NCBI GenBank assembly: GCA_025200525.1
Contig: CM045767.1
Location: forward strand, 119,410,021 to 119,474,020
Direction: 5' to 3'
DNA length: 64,000 nucleotides
Origin: Camellia lanceoleosa
Taxonomy: Eukaryota > Streptophyta > Magnoliopsida > Ericales > Theaceae
A model generated the notes under the pieces. That model saw nothing but the letters and a program-made list of their open reading frames with translations, was not told the origin of the DNA and ran no database searches. The first letter of the stretch is position 1; each line of letters begins with the position of its first letter. Shown here one piece after another: positions 46,446 through 59,676 of the stretch. A program made the translations under genes and the position numbers.

Positions 46446-48803
46446 CTAATCTATTAATTTGTCTCTAAATTATTGCAGTCCAAGTCCGAGGCCTACCCAT
46501 CTATAAAGTCCCTAGGCTCATTGTGGCCTATTCTAATGATCTGATCTGTTTTATCTTATATACGCTCATGCATAAATCTCATATATATATATATATATGA
46601 AAAGGAGAAATTAGATGAATTTGATAATAGTAATTACATGATTTCACTAAATTTGTTTGAAAAAAATAAATGATGAATATGATTTTTAAAATATACTATT
46701 TATTTTTTAAAATAAAAATATGAAGAAATCATATAATTATGATTATCAAATAAATTTGATTTTTTATTTTTATTTTTATAAATGATTTACAAATACAAGT
46801 TTATAAACTGAACAATTTAAATGATTAAAATAAAACTCGCGATAAACCCACAAATCCAAATTGCATAAATCTAATCACATAAAGGAATAGAGAGGCAAAC
46901 TCAGTTATTTATTTATTCACATTTTAACATCTTACCAATCCTGATTAAAAGTTACACAATTCCTAACGTATTCTTCATGAGTCAAATAACATCTGTCAAA
47001 GCCATCCCCAAAATAGTACAGCATTGTCACCATGGAATTTGGTAAATTTCACCTTAACTAGTCTTCTTTTCAAATGTTTGATTAACGTAAAAATAGATGT
47101 CTGAAAAAGACCATACTGTAAAAAAAAGTCTTTGAGAGAAGCAATCAATCAACGGAAATGGTTAAAAGATTGTTCCCATTAGGAATTGGTCTGCCCTTTC
47201 CCTGCTAAAGGCTTCAACGACTAGAGAGGAATTCATAAGACTTTCCAGTCGTCACCGTAAATGAGATTTATTTATTAAAATATTTTGTTTTAATAATAAT
47301 ATTTTTTTAAAAATAAAATATAACTACTTATATTTTTCAAATCAAAGTCTAGGGGCTAGGTATTCTCCTTCCTTCAAATATTTTATTTTTATTTAAATTT
47401 TTTAATTACATTTTTGACTACATAATGTTGATGTTGATCAAATCTCAAGATGTGATTTTTGAATTAGAACAACAGAAAATTTTACTGACAAAAGATTGTG
47501 TGCCCTCTAGTGAAGACACCATGAAATAATTTCAACCGAGAAATTTCAAAAAAAAAAAAAAATGTTTCTAGACATCTCATCTACCCTTCTTGAAAACAAA
47601 AAATAAAAATAAAAATGATTGCAACTTGGGAGAAATTACTCAATATTTTTTGGAGCAAGTCCAGGCCATATTCCAAATTAATAACTATTTATACTATCAT
47701 CAGTGGTTGGCATACGTAATATGTAATGCGTGTATAATTTAAGTAAGTAAAAATAAAAATAAATTATAAAAAATTAATATTATTCAAACCTAAAGTCTTG
47801 AAGAGAAGCAAATGATTTCAAGACACCAAGTCCAACCTTTGCACAAGACTTGAAATCAAAATTTTGAGTCTAAAAACGAAAGCTCTTATACACATATTAT
47901 AATATTAGTTTTTTATTATTTATTTTGATTTTTATTTACTTAAACTATATACGTATTGTGTATACTAACCGCTAGTCAATAAATAAAATGGAGCATTACT
48001 CCAAAATCATTGAATAATTTCTGGCAGTTTGGGTTGTAATTGGGTTGAAAACTTACAAGTCCCAAAGATTGAACAAAGGCCAAGAGATGAACTCAATTGA
48101 TTTTTTAAATGATCTTCAAATCCACTTCGATCGATTGGTTGAGTTTTGGCCCTACAAATTAATAAGAGTGTGGTGAGATATGGCAATTCCATGGGCCTAA
48201 ATTTTTATGTTTTTTCCTGTAGTAGTGCTCAAAAGCACCATGTAACAAATAACACTCACCATACACTCAAAACATGATAATAACGGCTCTAAATTGCTTT
48301 AATTCTCTAGATTCAACTACTTTAAGTAATTTTTATTTTAACTTTCATACATGTAGCGTATGCTCCCATCTCTAATATATATATTATTATATAAAGTATA
48401 CATCTGAGTTGGTGTGAACGTTGTCGTAATTTTTTCCTTTTCAATAATATTCTTTTCATGCAATAACTGTCACCCATTTCTACCAAGTAATTCTCATATT
48501 AAAATAATTTTTATCTTTTATTAAATCATAAAAAATATTAATTAATATTTCTCAATCATCAAAGTACTCAAAATTTAAATATAAATACGTTCGCATCACC
48601 ACTAGTTTATTCTTTTGTAGAAGGCCAATATAATATTTGGAGTGAACAAAATTATGTAACATTTTTTACATACCTAAAACCCCTACACTTGTTCAAATAC
48701 TACTCTTCATCACATGTTAGTGGGCATGAGTGGTGCGAGAGTAAATAGTGGCATATATGTCTGAAATTTAATCTTTGCATATTCTGCAACTATGTTTAGG
48801 TGA
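46446..48803. repeat. Dispersed direct duplication, copy 1 (non-coding)
   Basis: From CTAATCTATTAATTTGTCTC to ACTATGTTTAGGTGA, this 2358-bp stretch matches 59093-61997 in the same orientation. Shared words include GCAATCAATCAACGGAAATG, TTCCCTGCTAAAGGCTTC and AAGTATACATCTGAGTTGG. It lacks the SINE and the MITE present in copy 2, so it shows the uninserted state. No coding gene is visible. Its end abuts a CACTA transposase fragment. Confidence 0.9.
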
Positions 48804-49117
48804 TTCGGAGTTAGACCGATAAGTCTGTACTTGAACTTTTGAATGAGGCTTTTCCTACGGGCGCAAAACTTTCAAGTTCATATTATCAAGCTCAGAAAGT
48901 TACTATAGATTTGGGTTTCACATATGAGACTTTTGATGCTTGCCCCAATAGTTGTATGTATTTCAAAAAAGAGGACACAAAGCTTGATGAATGTGTTATA
49001 TGCAGTAGTTCTAGATGGAAACAAGATGGTAGTGTTGGAAATGATGAAAGGGAATCTAGTAAACGGGAATATGAAAGTACATTAACACATTATACTAACC
49101 TATTTCTTTGCTTTTAA
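48804..49117 (+). pseudogene. CACTA (En/Spm) TNP2-type transposase fragment
   Basis: Frame from about 48818: DKSVLELLNEAFPTGAKL, then YYQAQKVTIDLGFTYETFDA, CPNSCMYFKKEDTKLDECVI and CSSSRWKQD. This is the conserved zinc-binding-like stretch of plant TNP2 transposases (CpNdC...kldkCp.C..sRwk). It is cut off on both sides: an in-frame TAG lies just upstream (about 48812) and the frame ends at 49117, long before the catalytic core. No CACTA terminus is visible nearby. Confidence 0.8.
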
Positions 49118-49869
49118 TGAATTTTTCAGCTTATTATGAATTAGGTTGCCTATTTCTATGATAGTCGTTGTTATGGAATTAGTATTTTAAATCAATTCTT
49201 TTTGGGTGTATGTATGGCCTCAACATTGTTCAGTAGTTTTTTGTTGTTGAAAAATTTGTGATCTACTTGTAGTAGCTGGTATTTTGTAAGTGGAGTAACT
49301 TTTTTTGGGCAAACTTAACATGCGAGGTCTGAGAGCAGATGGTGATGACAGTATGTCAACTAAAATTTCAGTAAACTTGGATCATGTTTATTTCCAGCAT
49401 TTTCTCATTCCTAAAATCCATGGTGGTGATGACAAAATATTTGATGTGCACAGAGAATCTTTATGTAGATGCTAGGGCAGGACTTACTGTGGATTCTAAA
49501 TTACTTAATTATTTATTGTAATTGTTAGAATTTGAGTAGACTATGTAGCTCATTTCCTATTTTATGCCACATAACTGATGAATTAAAATATTTTTTTGGT
49601 TTATTTGAGCAGAGTGGGATAGAACATCACTTGGAAAGTCAATTACATATTTCAAATCATATTTCTCGTAGTCTCTACTCAGGTCATGCAAGGTATGTCT
49701 CATTTTTATTTGCCTAGTTTATTTCTTTTCATTTTTATGCAACTTAAATTTATCTATGCCAACAATATTCTTTAATTAGTGTTTTCCTTGCAAATACATG
49801 CCATTTCAACTCAATTGGCTTTAATGTCAACTCCTTGAAATCAGATATGTGGATCCATCTTCATAGTTG
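49118..49869. other. AT-rich DNA after the TNP2 fragment
   Basis: No further transposase motif could be read. It may be intron or decayed element sequence. Confidence 0.4.
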
Positions 49870-51599
49870 GTGTGGGTGCTGATTTTTGACCACATTGCCA
49901 AACAGGTACTCAGTAGGAGAGTACAGGCAGAATAGATCGTGCCCAAACAACCTGTCATAGAAAGATAAGAATTCTGGCAGTGGTTCGTCCACCTGAGGGC
50001 ACTCCGACGATCAAGTCAGTACTCAGTTATCTCTCAAAGATAGTAAACAGTGCAGTGCTTAACTCACTTAGTCAGAATACAAAAAGCGTACCTTAGACCT
50101 ACGAGGGTGCCTTACTTTTATAGCCAACACTAACCTGATCCGTGTAGAAGCTTAACTTCAATGGACTCTGGCTCAATACTCATTTTGGATTTCCAGCCAA
50201 ATAGAGATAATCTCCCTAAGAGCCTTATCTTTATCCAGACTGAGATCCTTCCCCATTCTAAGACTCTTGTCCCTTATCCGTTCATCCCGGATTCCGGTAT
50301 CTTCATAAATAACCTCGGCCTAGCCGAGATCACCTTGGCGCCATGACCAAGACACGTGGCACCTCGGCTGGCACTTCGGTGCCACCTTAGCCACGTGTTG
50401 TCATTCACAAAAATATGCCCTTCACAACTGCTCCCTAGGTTCTATTATCTCGACATCTTGAGGTGATGGAACCTATATCGTTTGTCCATATATCACGTTG
50501 GCTAAGACTTACTCTATCCTTCATGACCGAAATCATCATGCGTCGGCTTCACACGACCAAGACTCTGCAGTCTACTTTACCAATGACTAAAAACCAAGAA
50601 GCAAGTTCTTTAAGTTCCTTAACCAAGATTGTCCTTATAGCTGAGGTTCTCACTCCATTAAATCAAGAACTCCAAGAGTTTTATCTGCGCATGAGCTGTC
50701 AAGCATGGTTTCTCAACCGTTTTTGCCACGTGTCTTTTCTTATTGATCTGTACCTGACACGCGCCATCAGGTCACGTTGCTTTTGCGCGTGCTGCCTGAC
50801 AGATACGTCGTCCAAGATACATTTATTACGGTTTTGTCGCCTTTTCATGTTTTAACAAAAGCACTTTCTCTCTCAATCTCTTCACTTTTGCATCCTTCGT
50901 TTTCCCTCTGAGTTTAAGTTTTTTCTCTTTGTAAACAAGAAACCTCTATTTTCGTTCTTTCAAAGCTTTTTGCAATTGTTTCCGTTCTTCCCCTCCGGTG
51001 AAGCATTCACCATTCTGCTCCATTTCCCATCATCGTCTGACTTCGGCGTACCTTATATCGGCGTCATTCTCTTCGGTAAGTCACTGTTTTTCCTCTTTTT
51101 CAGTTTCAAACTCTGTTGTGTTTGTTTGTTTATTGCCATTGTGAATCTATTCATGTTCTTCAATCTTTGCCATCATTTGCGTGTCGAACATGTTTGTTTG
51201 CGATTTCGTGTTTGTCCAACTTGTATTTGGGTCTACATATGCACACACATACCACTCATACACTTGTTAATTTCCACTGTCTTTGGCTTTGCACATCTGC
51301 ACACACTTTATTTAATGTTCTTGAATTTCTATTTGTTTTCTTGAGTCTGAACCATTGTTCTTTTTTGTTTTTCCTGCTTTATTTCCAGATTCTTGCCTTT
51401 GATTCCTGTATCTACATAGATTTAGGTTTGGGTTTTGATGTAGAACTCTGTTCTTTAGGAAAACTGAACCAAAAACCCCCTTAGATCCTCAGAAACCTTT
51501 ACTCCAGTGCTCTCTAGGGTTTAGCCGAGGACTTTAAACCCATACCAAACATCATTCTTTGAAATTTTGCTTTAATCTTTACAAGCCGATATCATAGGT
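49870..51599 (+). mobile_element. LTR/leader-like 5' part of the second retroelement
   Basis: 49880-50160 contains CACTCCGACGATCAAGTC, CAGTGGTTCGTCCACC and similar words that I associate with plant LTR sequence read on the - strand. 50160-50850 is mixed-composition and non-coding. 50860-51076 looks like a 5' leader (CT-rich, ending TCATTCTCTTCG|GTAAGTC, a good donor near 51076). An acceptor-like TTATTTCCAG lies near 51389, followed by a second leader exon running into the PF04195-like frame. Boundaries of the element are not defined, and the frames here have no recognisable domain. Confidence 0.4.
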
Positions 51600-54500
51600 A
51601 TGTTCAGGTGGAGAGTCGACACCCCTTCTAAGCTAGAGTACTTTAGGACAGAGTTTTTCATCCCAGCCAATGTTCACCTTAGAGGAGGACTCCATCATTC
51701 CTGATGGGGATTCTATGCCTTTCCTTGTAGTGGTTTTCATAGAGTGTGGACTTAGGTTCCTTCTTAACATCTTTTTCCGACAAGTCCTTAATTATTACAA
51801 AATCAACCTAATGCGGTTGGCTATTAACTGTTACAGAGTCATTAACGGTATTATTGCCTTAGCTAGCCGAGAAAACGCTAGGATAACACTAGCTGACATC
51901 CAGTACTGTTATACCATGTGTGGCCTGAAATCCGAAAAATGCTACGTCTATTACCTCAAGCCGAGATCCACTGATTACAAACTCATAGCCGACCTCCCAG
52001 ACTCCAACAAAGGTGCTGAAGATGATTATTTCATCGTCTCGGGCAACTAGGAGTTCCCACCTGATGACGACCTCAACTTCTATCCTTTGAGCCGAACAGT
52101 ATTAATTCAAAGAGGGTAATGGCAAGAACCAAGTGTCACTTTACCTGTTTTTAAGTCTTTATTACTTTGTTCCCTTTATATGTTCTAATGTTTGTTTTTT
52201 GCACTTGCAGCTCTTCCTCAGCCACCAAAAGACTTCTGCAAAACCTTCTACCCCAGTAAGGACTTTAAGAAGCTATTGGGCTTGCCAGTTGATCAGTGCA
52301 AGGCCCTTCTACTGCTCAACTACATTCCAACTTACAAATCCGCCTTGCCCGACGTCCCCCAAAAAAGCAAGTCTCCTCCTTCAACAACAATTCCTCTTAC
52401 TACTTCATCACCATGACCTGACCAAGTCTCAACCTCTAATCCAGCAGAGCAACTATCAATATCTGCTCCCCAACTGATTCCTCTAGCCCAATGCTAATGT
52501 CGACGCTAAGTTCCAATTTCTGCCCCTGCCGGTAGAACCCGTAACCGAAAACGCCGACTTTCTAAGTCATCGGCCTATGACCCAGAAAACCCACCTGCTG
52601 TACTCCCAACTATCCGCCTTGTGTAGACACCCTATTTTTGACCGACCTTAAGACTCAGACGTCATCGATTGAGCGCTCGGTGATGGTGTATGTTGTGCTC
52701 GTTCTGAGGTTTCGGAGTTTCGGTTGAGAACCTTACCCTCGAACCTCGGGACCCTTTTGTGCTTTGCCTCGGTTTGCGAACCAGGTCTTGTTTTCTCTTC
52801 CTGAAGGGAAAGAGAGGTCTCGTAGACCATCTCTCAGTGGCCGTAGGCTACTTTTCGTGGTCGTAGGCCACTTTTCCCATTTGGAGACCAGTTTCTGGTT
52901 TTCGGAGCCGTCGGCCGCGCGCCTCGGTTCGGGACCGCTTAACATTCTCCGTTTGGCACGGTTTTTGGGCACACACCTTGTTTCCTCTGTCTAGAGGGAC
53001 ACTGTGGCCTGAGAGACCACCTTTGTACTCGCACGCCACTTTCGATGCTTAACAGCATGTTTTCGAGGTACCCGGCTGCACGTTTTGACCCCCGAACCCT
53101 CGTTTTGCATCCGTCTTGGTTCATTTTTGGCATGGACCTTGTTTTCATTGTTTGGGAGGTGGTATAAGGGTGAGAGACCACCTTTTCTCCTTGGAGACCA
53201 CTTTTCTCCCGCCAGCCAATTTTCTTGTCAGGAAGCTGGTCTCTTTGGTCTTTGAACCACATTTGCTGGTCTCTCACCATACCACTAGCTTGCATTCAGT
53301 TGAGAGACCACCAAATGAGGCTGCCGACCACCTGAACCTTTTAAACTGGTCGGTCAACCACTAAAAGTAACTGGCCGACCACCTGAACTGGTCGGCCTAC
53401 TCCTTCCGATTTTGTTTCTGTGAGTTGTTGCCAGCTGTGCCAGCTGGAAGGCACAGACTGTATCCTCTATACACATGTATGAACGATTTTGAGCCTTGGC
53501 TTTTGGCTTCTTGAAGAAGCTTTGGCCTTGTATCTCTATAAGAGAGGCCTTCCTCTTCTTTTGTGAGGGTTCAAAACTTTGTTTAAGAAAAAACATATAT
53601 CTCCCTCTATATCTCTCTATATTTTGGCTCAAAGTGTATTGTTCTTAGCCCTTGCACCACACCTCATAGCCTAATACCTCCACCATTGTTACTGAGCTCT
53701 TGGAGGGTCTTGAGAGGTCTCAAAGGTTGAGTTTTTGGTCCGTAGTTCTTTGTCTTCTTTGAGCTTCAAGGGTAACACACTTTTCCCCTCTTTTAAGCTT
53801 TATTTTGATCCATCTCTTAGCCTTATTTGCATGCATATTTGAGCTTTTTTGTAAACTGAAAAAGTCTTGTTTTGAGGTTCTTTTGATGTTTGTTTAAGGT
53901 CATTTTGTTGTTGGGGGTCATCTACCCCCTTGTATGTTTCATTTTGCCTTGTTTTTAGCCATGCCCTAAGGCTTTTGTGTTGACCTTTGCTTGGCCTTTT
54001 AACCACTGAAATCCAGCAGATTTTCAGTGGTTAACATGGGTTTTTGAGAGCCTAAATCAGAGAGGGGTGACCCTCTTTCTTGTTGTCTTGTTTATTAGTA
54101 TTTTTGGCCTTACAAAGAAGCCTTCATTTGCACACCTCCAAGCCTTGTTTCAAGCCCTTTTCAGTGACTTTTAGGGCATACCTAGGCTCTTTCCAGAGTT
54201 GGTTTTGTCACCTTGGGTGTGTCTCTTGCATGTGTAGAATAACCCCTCTTATAGCCTATCGAAGGAGCATGTCATTCTTGCATGCATTGATCATATTTCA
54301 GTGGGTTTTTGGTTATTATTTGGCATGTCATACCTCTGTCTTTTGCTGGTTCAGTGGCCTCTTGAATGCTTCATATGCTTGTAGTGTAAACCATGCTTAC
54401 TAGCTTACATTGCATGTGGTTTTGGCCCTTGATTCTAGCACATTTTGGCCATGCTCTAAACTGATTTTGTTCATATTTTGGGCTGCCTCAGCTCTGTTTT

Positions 54501-57500
54501 TAGGCCTCTTGGTCGAATGATGCTTGCCATGCATGCTTGTAGTGTAATACCCTTGCCTATCCTTGAGTTTTGAACCCCCTTGCATGCTTAACTTGGGGTG
54601 TTTCTATGTTTTGACATCATTGAGCATGATATTTTAGAGCATATAAGGTTGGCATATTTCCATGTTTATCACTCTTTAAATGCGTTTGAGAGTTGTGCTT
54701 GTATGCCTCATTTATGGACTATTGCATGAGTTTCATTTTTGCACCTTTCAAACCATCATCTTAGTCTATTTTGCTACTATTTTGGGCCTGCATAGGGACT
54801 GTTTGGGGTTGGTTTGGTCATTTGAGTATCGCTTTGCATACCTCTAGTGTAATGCACTTCACTAGTTTCGGTAATTGTGCCATCCAGTATGCATCGAGTG
54901 AGTTGTTTGCATGATTCGGGACCATCTTATATGTCATTTCAGAGCTAGAACATGTGTCATTATATGCCATATTTCATGCTTGTCATGCTTTGGTAGAGTT
55001 GCACTTTGTTCCTTAGGTTTGGTCCCTTGTATTTGTACATGTTTACATGTACCTTGTTGCCTCATTTTCATCATATTGGCCACTGATTTGGGTGTGGCCG
55101 AGGCCCATCCATCTTGGTTTAAGTCCATCTTGCATTGTGTATGCCCTATAGTCCATGTTATCGAATGTTTGATCATTGCATTGCGCATGCCTCGTTCATA
55201 ACATTGTGTATGTTAGTGCATTGTGTATGCATGCCATATAATCCATGTACATTGAGTATGCCATTGATTAGTTCATAGCATTGTGTCTGTCATCTGCATG
55301 TTTGTATGTCATTTCGTGCATCTTCGCATCACTTAGTTGCATTACATTTAGATCGCATGCTAGAGTTACATTTCCCCATACATTGTTTGTTGCATTGTGT
55401 TTGGAGTAGGGTTTAGTCCAAACACGGGAAACGAGGGACGTTTCGTACTCAAAGTGACGAAACGTGCCTCGATTCTTGGTCATCGACACTCTTGACTATC
55501 CATGATAGAGTTGTTGGCTTTAGGTGTTTATATGTGCATTCATTTCACATTGAGTCGTGCAATTCGACTCCTCGGCCATCATGCATCGGGACACGTGATT
55601 GATGACACGAGGATCGAGGAATACACTCCCTAGAGCTTATGCAATGACGGGAAGAGTGGTCGGGCACACATATGTTGAAAATACTTTGCCTTCTCTCTCT
55701 CTTGCCTTTGTTACAGAAAATGTAGAAACCAGGAGAAGAAACTGGCCGGCCGACCAGGTTTTCTGGCAGGCCGACCACTTTTTTTGGTTTTCACCACCAA
55801 GGGTGGTCGGTAGGTGGTCTCCAATGCCTATAGCTGGTCGGTAGCCTTCCCTTAGATTCCCAGGGTGGAGTTTCATCTCCTTGGAGCTTTGTGCAAGTTT
55901 CTGAGTTCAATTGCAAACAAAGGCGAGTTGAGACATCGCGATGGATTTCCCGACAAGGCGACTCGAGCATGTATGCATCCTTTATCATTCGAGCAATGGC
56001 GATCTATTTCATGTAGCTTGCATGCTAATTTATTTGCTTCCTTAGTTTAATTTGTTAATTAATTAATGTTGTGTAATATTTAGCTGTAATTCGTTATTCA
56101 TTTCGGTTGTGTAATAACTAGTTTAATTAGCTTAGATTAGCTAGTTGGTTCTGTATTATTTATTCGGACCCTCCGCGAGAGGGCGAACTTTGTAATAAGT
56201 GTGCGTGTGTGTGATGCATGTTTTCCAACCCCACGTCTTTCTCCATTTTATTTACCAGCTTATGATGGTTAGTTTTAGGACATGTTTCAATTAGCATCTA
56301 TATGTTCACATGTTTGCATTCATTCATTTGTATTGTATGCACCGGGCTCGGCGCATCATGCTAACTGCATTGTATTTCAATTCCAAGTTGAATGCATGTA
56401 TCGATTGTTGCATCTCATATGCCATCTTAGAATAGCCGAGCCTATCTTAGTCGCATTTTGCATGTGTTGCATTAGGCATTCTTAACATAGCTAGGATCAT
56501 GCATTGATTTCTAACATAGTTTTTGTTTTGGCTCGAAGTACTCGGTAAGTGTTTATGCTTTAGCATCCTTGCATGTGTGTGAGTGACTGCTATGATAGTA
56601 TGCTTACCATGAGACTATGTGCTTATGTGATATAACTGCCTGAATGCCTGTGGGTGAAGGTTGGGTTGCTTGAGTTGGAATAATTCATCGAAACCTGTGT
56701 TTTAGCCTACTTGCGAGTAACAAACTTCAATCAATTTTCAAAACAAACAGATATGCGATGCTTTGTTCCAACTTAGGCAATCTAGTCTATACTTGTATGC
56801 TGTGCGCATCACATAGTAATTCTAGGCTAATAAACCGGAATAAGAGCACATGTGTTTTCAAAAACTCAATATCATGTTTAGTAGTGGCTGATCTTTGATC
56901 GGGCAAGTGGGGGTGCTCATTGCATGACCTTCCCTAATCGTACCTAAGTTCCCGAGCCGAGGCAACTTTGGTGATGACGGACACGTGGCCTTAGGCACGA
57001 GTCAGAGTTTCTTAAATTCCCCCAAAACAAAATATTTAGGTGGCGACTCTGTATCTGGAAAAGCAGTTCATGTTTGGCACTTCTTTCTAAAAATCTATTT
57101 TTCAAAACAATTTGCCGGATTTGGACTCTTTGGTGATTTATCGGTCTTGCATTGCACTTTGTGGGATTAGATTCAGAACCGTGACATCGAGTCCGAACTG
57201 TAGTAAACCTAATGAACAAAACAAGATTTCTCCCGGGACGTTCGGGGACGTCTACACCTTGGCACCAAAGTAACTGTAGTTACCACTGCTGAAGAGAAGG
57301 GGCTCAAACTAGCAGTTGTTGAACATCCTCGGGGTGGTGACAGTTCAATCCTCATCATCTCATTCCCAACCAACCCCAAAGCCAAAACGGATGAAGAAGG
57401 CCAAGGCAAAGGCCACACATTGTGCCCATCTCGAAGCTAGTTGAGGCCGAGAAGAGCGCCCCTTCTGCCGAAAAATGTCCAGCCGAGGACCCAGCATCCG

Positions 57501-57560
57501 AGGCCCCACAGGCCAAAAAGTTGAGGAAAGGACAGAAAAATAAATACAACTAGAATATCA
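51600..57560 (+). pseudogene. Second PF04195-like retroelement gene, split by a 4.6-kb solo LTR
   Basis: ATG at 51600 reads FRWRVDTPSKLEYFRTEFFI and shifts frame near 51660-51690. The next frame has IECGLRFLLNIFFRQVL (equivalent to GLRFPL...VL) and ITLADIQYCYTMCGLKSEKC, then stops at 52048. Intron-like sequence (donor near 52118, acceptor near 52210) leads to PPKDFCKTFYPSKDFKKLLG. A charged tail with RKRRLSKSSAYDPENPP follows, up to 52621. There the 4635-bp LTR (52622-57256) interrupts it, and the same frame resumes at 57262 with an Ala/Glu/Lys-rich tail. Several stops and shifts make it non-functional. The domain order resembles the - strand remnant at 1-2180. Confidence 0.6.
52622..57256 (+). 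mobile_element. Solo LTR of about 4.6 kb, target duplication CCTTG
   Basis: It starts TGTAGACACCC and ends GGGGACGTCTACA, so the termini TGTAGAC/GTCTACA are inverted and of TG...CA type. CCTTG precedes (52617-52621) and follows (57257-57261). The interrupted reading frame continues in phase across the site. The interior has no gag-pol frame. It contains a TATA-like CTCTATAAGAGAGG (about 53534), CT/TA-rich sequence after it, and GGTCGGCCGACC-type words repeated at 52800-53400 and 55740-55850. An LTR this long fits Tat/Ogre-like Gypsy elements, but lineage is not proven. Confidence 0.85.
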
Positions 57561-57622
57561 TTTTGTGAAAGCACAGAAAAATAAATACAATGAAGACACC
57601 AAAAATTAATCTGTCTTAAGAT
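57561..57622. other. Junction with a 17-bp direct repeat
   Basis: CAGAAAAATAAATACAA occurs at about 57533 and again at about 57572, where the PF04195-like frame gives way to the inverted LTR. This may be a rearrangement scar. Confidence 0.4.
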
Positions 57623-58887
57623 TGTTGGACAATCTTCACTGTATTTAAATATATAAATTCTGTTTGTGTATTAAACAACAAACAGAATACGAAAGAAATA
57701 TAGGAAATGAGAGAGATTATTTGATTATAAAAATCAAACCAATAAATAAAAATAAATAAATAAAAACATATTTTTATTTTGTTACAAAAACAAAATAAAA
57801 ATCTGATTTAAATAAATAATAATAAAACAGAAAATAAATTAACAACTTACTTGATTAATTTCTTGACCAAACTTTTGATCAAGTCCAGTGTTTAACACTT
57901 GTTTGTCCTTAAGACAAATTTGTCCTCTTCACGGTGTTTTCAGATTTTCGAACGTCTATCTCCTAGGATAAACTGAACAACAACGAATAAACGCAGCACT
58001 ACAATTTATTTGCACAACGAATACACTATGTGTTTACATTCTTTCTTACAAGAAATAATGCAACAAAATATGCATAGAGCAAAAGCAGAATTTTGGACGA
58101 AAAATTAGAGTGAAAATCCAAATGAGGCTTGTCTTATTTATAGATGAATTTGTGGCTTTTCATTTTGAACTCAACATGTGCGGTACCTGTTCGGACAGAT
58201 CAACAGATCTAGTTTGAATTTCAAACAGATAAAAACTATTTTGGGTTTGAATCTGGACATATTCGGATCTGTTTGGACAGTGAACCTGTACAAAAAATTC
58301 TAAAAATGTGTAACAATTTTGAATTCAAAAAATTAAATTTTAAACTGGACAGATTTTATTTTATCAAAAAATAAAATTGAATTCAAATATGTTTGGCCCA
58401 AAAATATTAGTATTGGGTCGGACAAGCCTAACCCAATCTCACACCTCGTACCCACGCTCAAGCCCAGCCCGTCCGACAGACGGCGGTACGTGCGTGTGGT
58501 TATTTTTGGGTCCAATGGGTCTCGCCCAATTTGCCCATAACCTTTCCCTTCTACAAACTTGAAGTGCCCCTTAAGGTCTTCATCAAGTTATAATCCCAAG
58601 TTTTATAAACCCATAAATTTCTTCCCGCCAAACCAATGTGGGACAAGCTTTTATTCAAACCTTTAAGGATTTTTCACAAAAACTTCATTTCCATGGAGCA
58701 CACTTTGGTTTCAATTTTCCATTCACCCGATACCAATTTTGAGCAACCAAATATACCACGTGAATTACAACGCGGCATAGAACGCGTTACCACATTGACC
58801 TGCGAAATTCGGCTCATGGGTCCTACTTAAAAAATAGACCAAAGTTGAGAAAAAATCTAATTTCTAAAACCATTTGTAATATTCACA
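57623..58887 (-). mobile_element. LTR related to the 30.7-kb solo LTR, opposite orientation
   Basis: Read on the - strand it starts TGTGAATATTACAAATGG and ends GATTGTCCAACA, and carries CATCTATAAATAAGACAAG and ACACCGTGAAGAGGACAAA in the order found in the LTR at 30731-31847. The two are clearly related but diverged. The flanks here (AAGAT and GTAAA) do not form a target duplication, so one side was rearranged or truncated. No coding. Confidence 0.7.
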
Positions 58888-58924
58888 GTAAAAAAAATAG
58901 GGAAAGAGAGAAAGATCAAAGCCA

Positions 58925-59092
58925 AGTTTTTCATTTTTTCATTGATTGGTCGACCGGCAATAGTCTGCCCAGTCGACTGGTAGTTTGATTAAAAGCCAAA
59001 TTTCTCTATTGGAGTAGGCGATATCAAATAGAGAAATTCATCTTTTTTTTACTGAGATTTGATGAAAAATCTGATAACCCATTGGAGATGCT
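58925..59092. mobile_element. 3' part of a MITE (TTGGAGATGCTC terminus)
   Basis: GATTGGTCGACCGGC, AGGCGATATCAAATAGAG and the end ATTGGAGATGCTC match the family seen in PAE intron 2 (17467-17868). The 5' terminus is missing. The element ends exactly where copy 2 of the large duplication begins. Confidence 0.6.
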
Positions 59093-59676
59093 CTAATCTA
59101 TTAATTTGTCTCTAAATTATTGCAGTCCAAGTCCACCGGCCTACCCATCTATAAAGTCAACAAGCTCATTATAGCCCACTCTAATGATTCAATATGTTTT
59201 ATCGTAAAAGCACTCATACATAAATCATTTATATATATATATATAATAAGGTGAATTTGATAATAGTAATTACATGATTTCAATAAATTTATCTAAAAAA
59301 ATAAATGATAAATATGATTTTTAAAATAGACTATTTATTTTTTGAAAGAAAAATATGAAAAAGATCATGTAATTATGATTATCAAATAAATTTAATTTTT
59401 TATAGATAATTTACACATAAGTTTATAAAATTAATAATTAAAATGATTAAAATAAAACTCGTAATAAATTCACAAATCCAAATTACATAAATCTAATCTC
59501 ATAACGGAGTAGAGAGACGAACTCATTTATTTATTTATTTACATTTTAATATCTTACCAGTTCTGATTAAAAATTACACAATCCCTAACGTATTGTTCAC
59601 GAGTAAAATAACATCTGTCAAAGCTATCCCCCAAAATAGTATAGCATTGTCACCATGGAATTTGATAGATTTCACC

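Noticed and set aside
51116..51484. 122-codon hydrophobic frame (Cys/Leu/Phe-rich)
   Set aside because: It lies between a good splice donor and acceptor in the retroelement leader, with T-rich intron composition.
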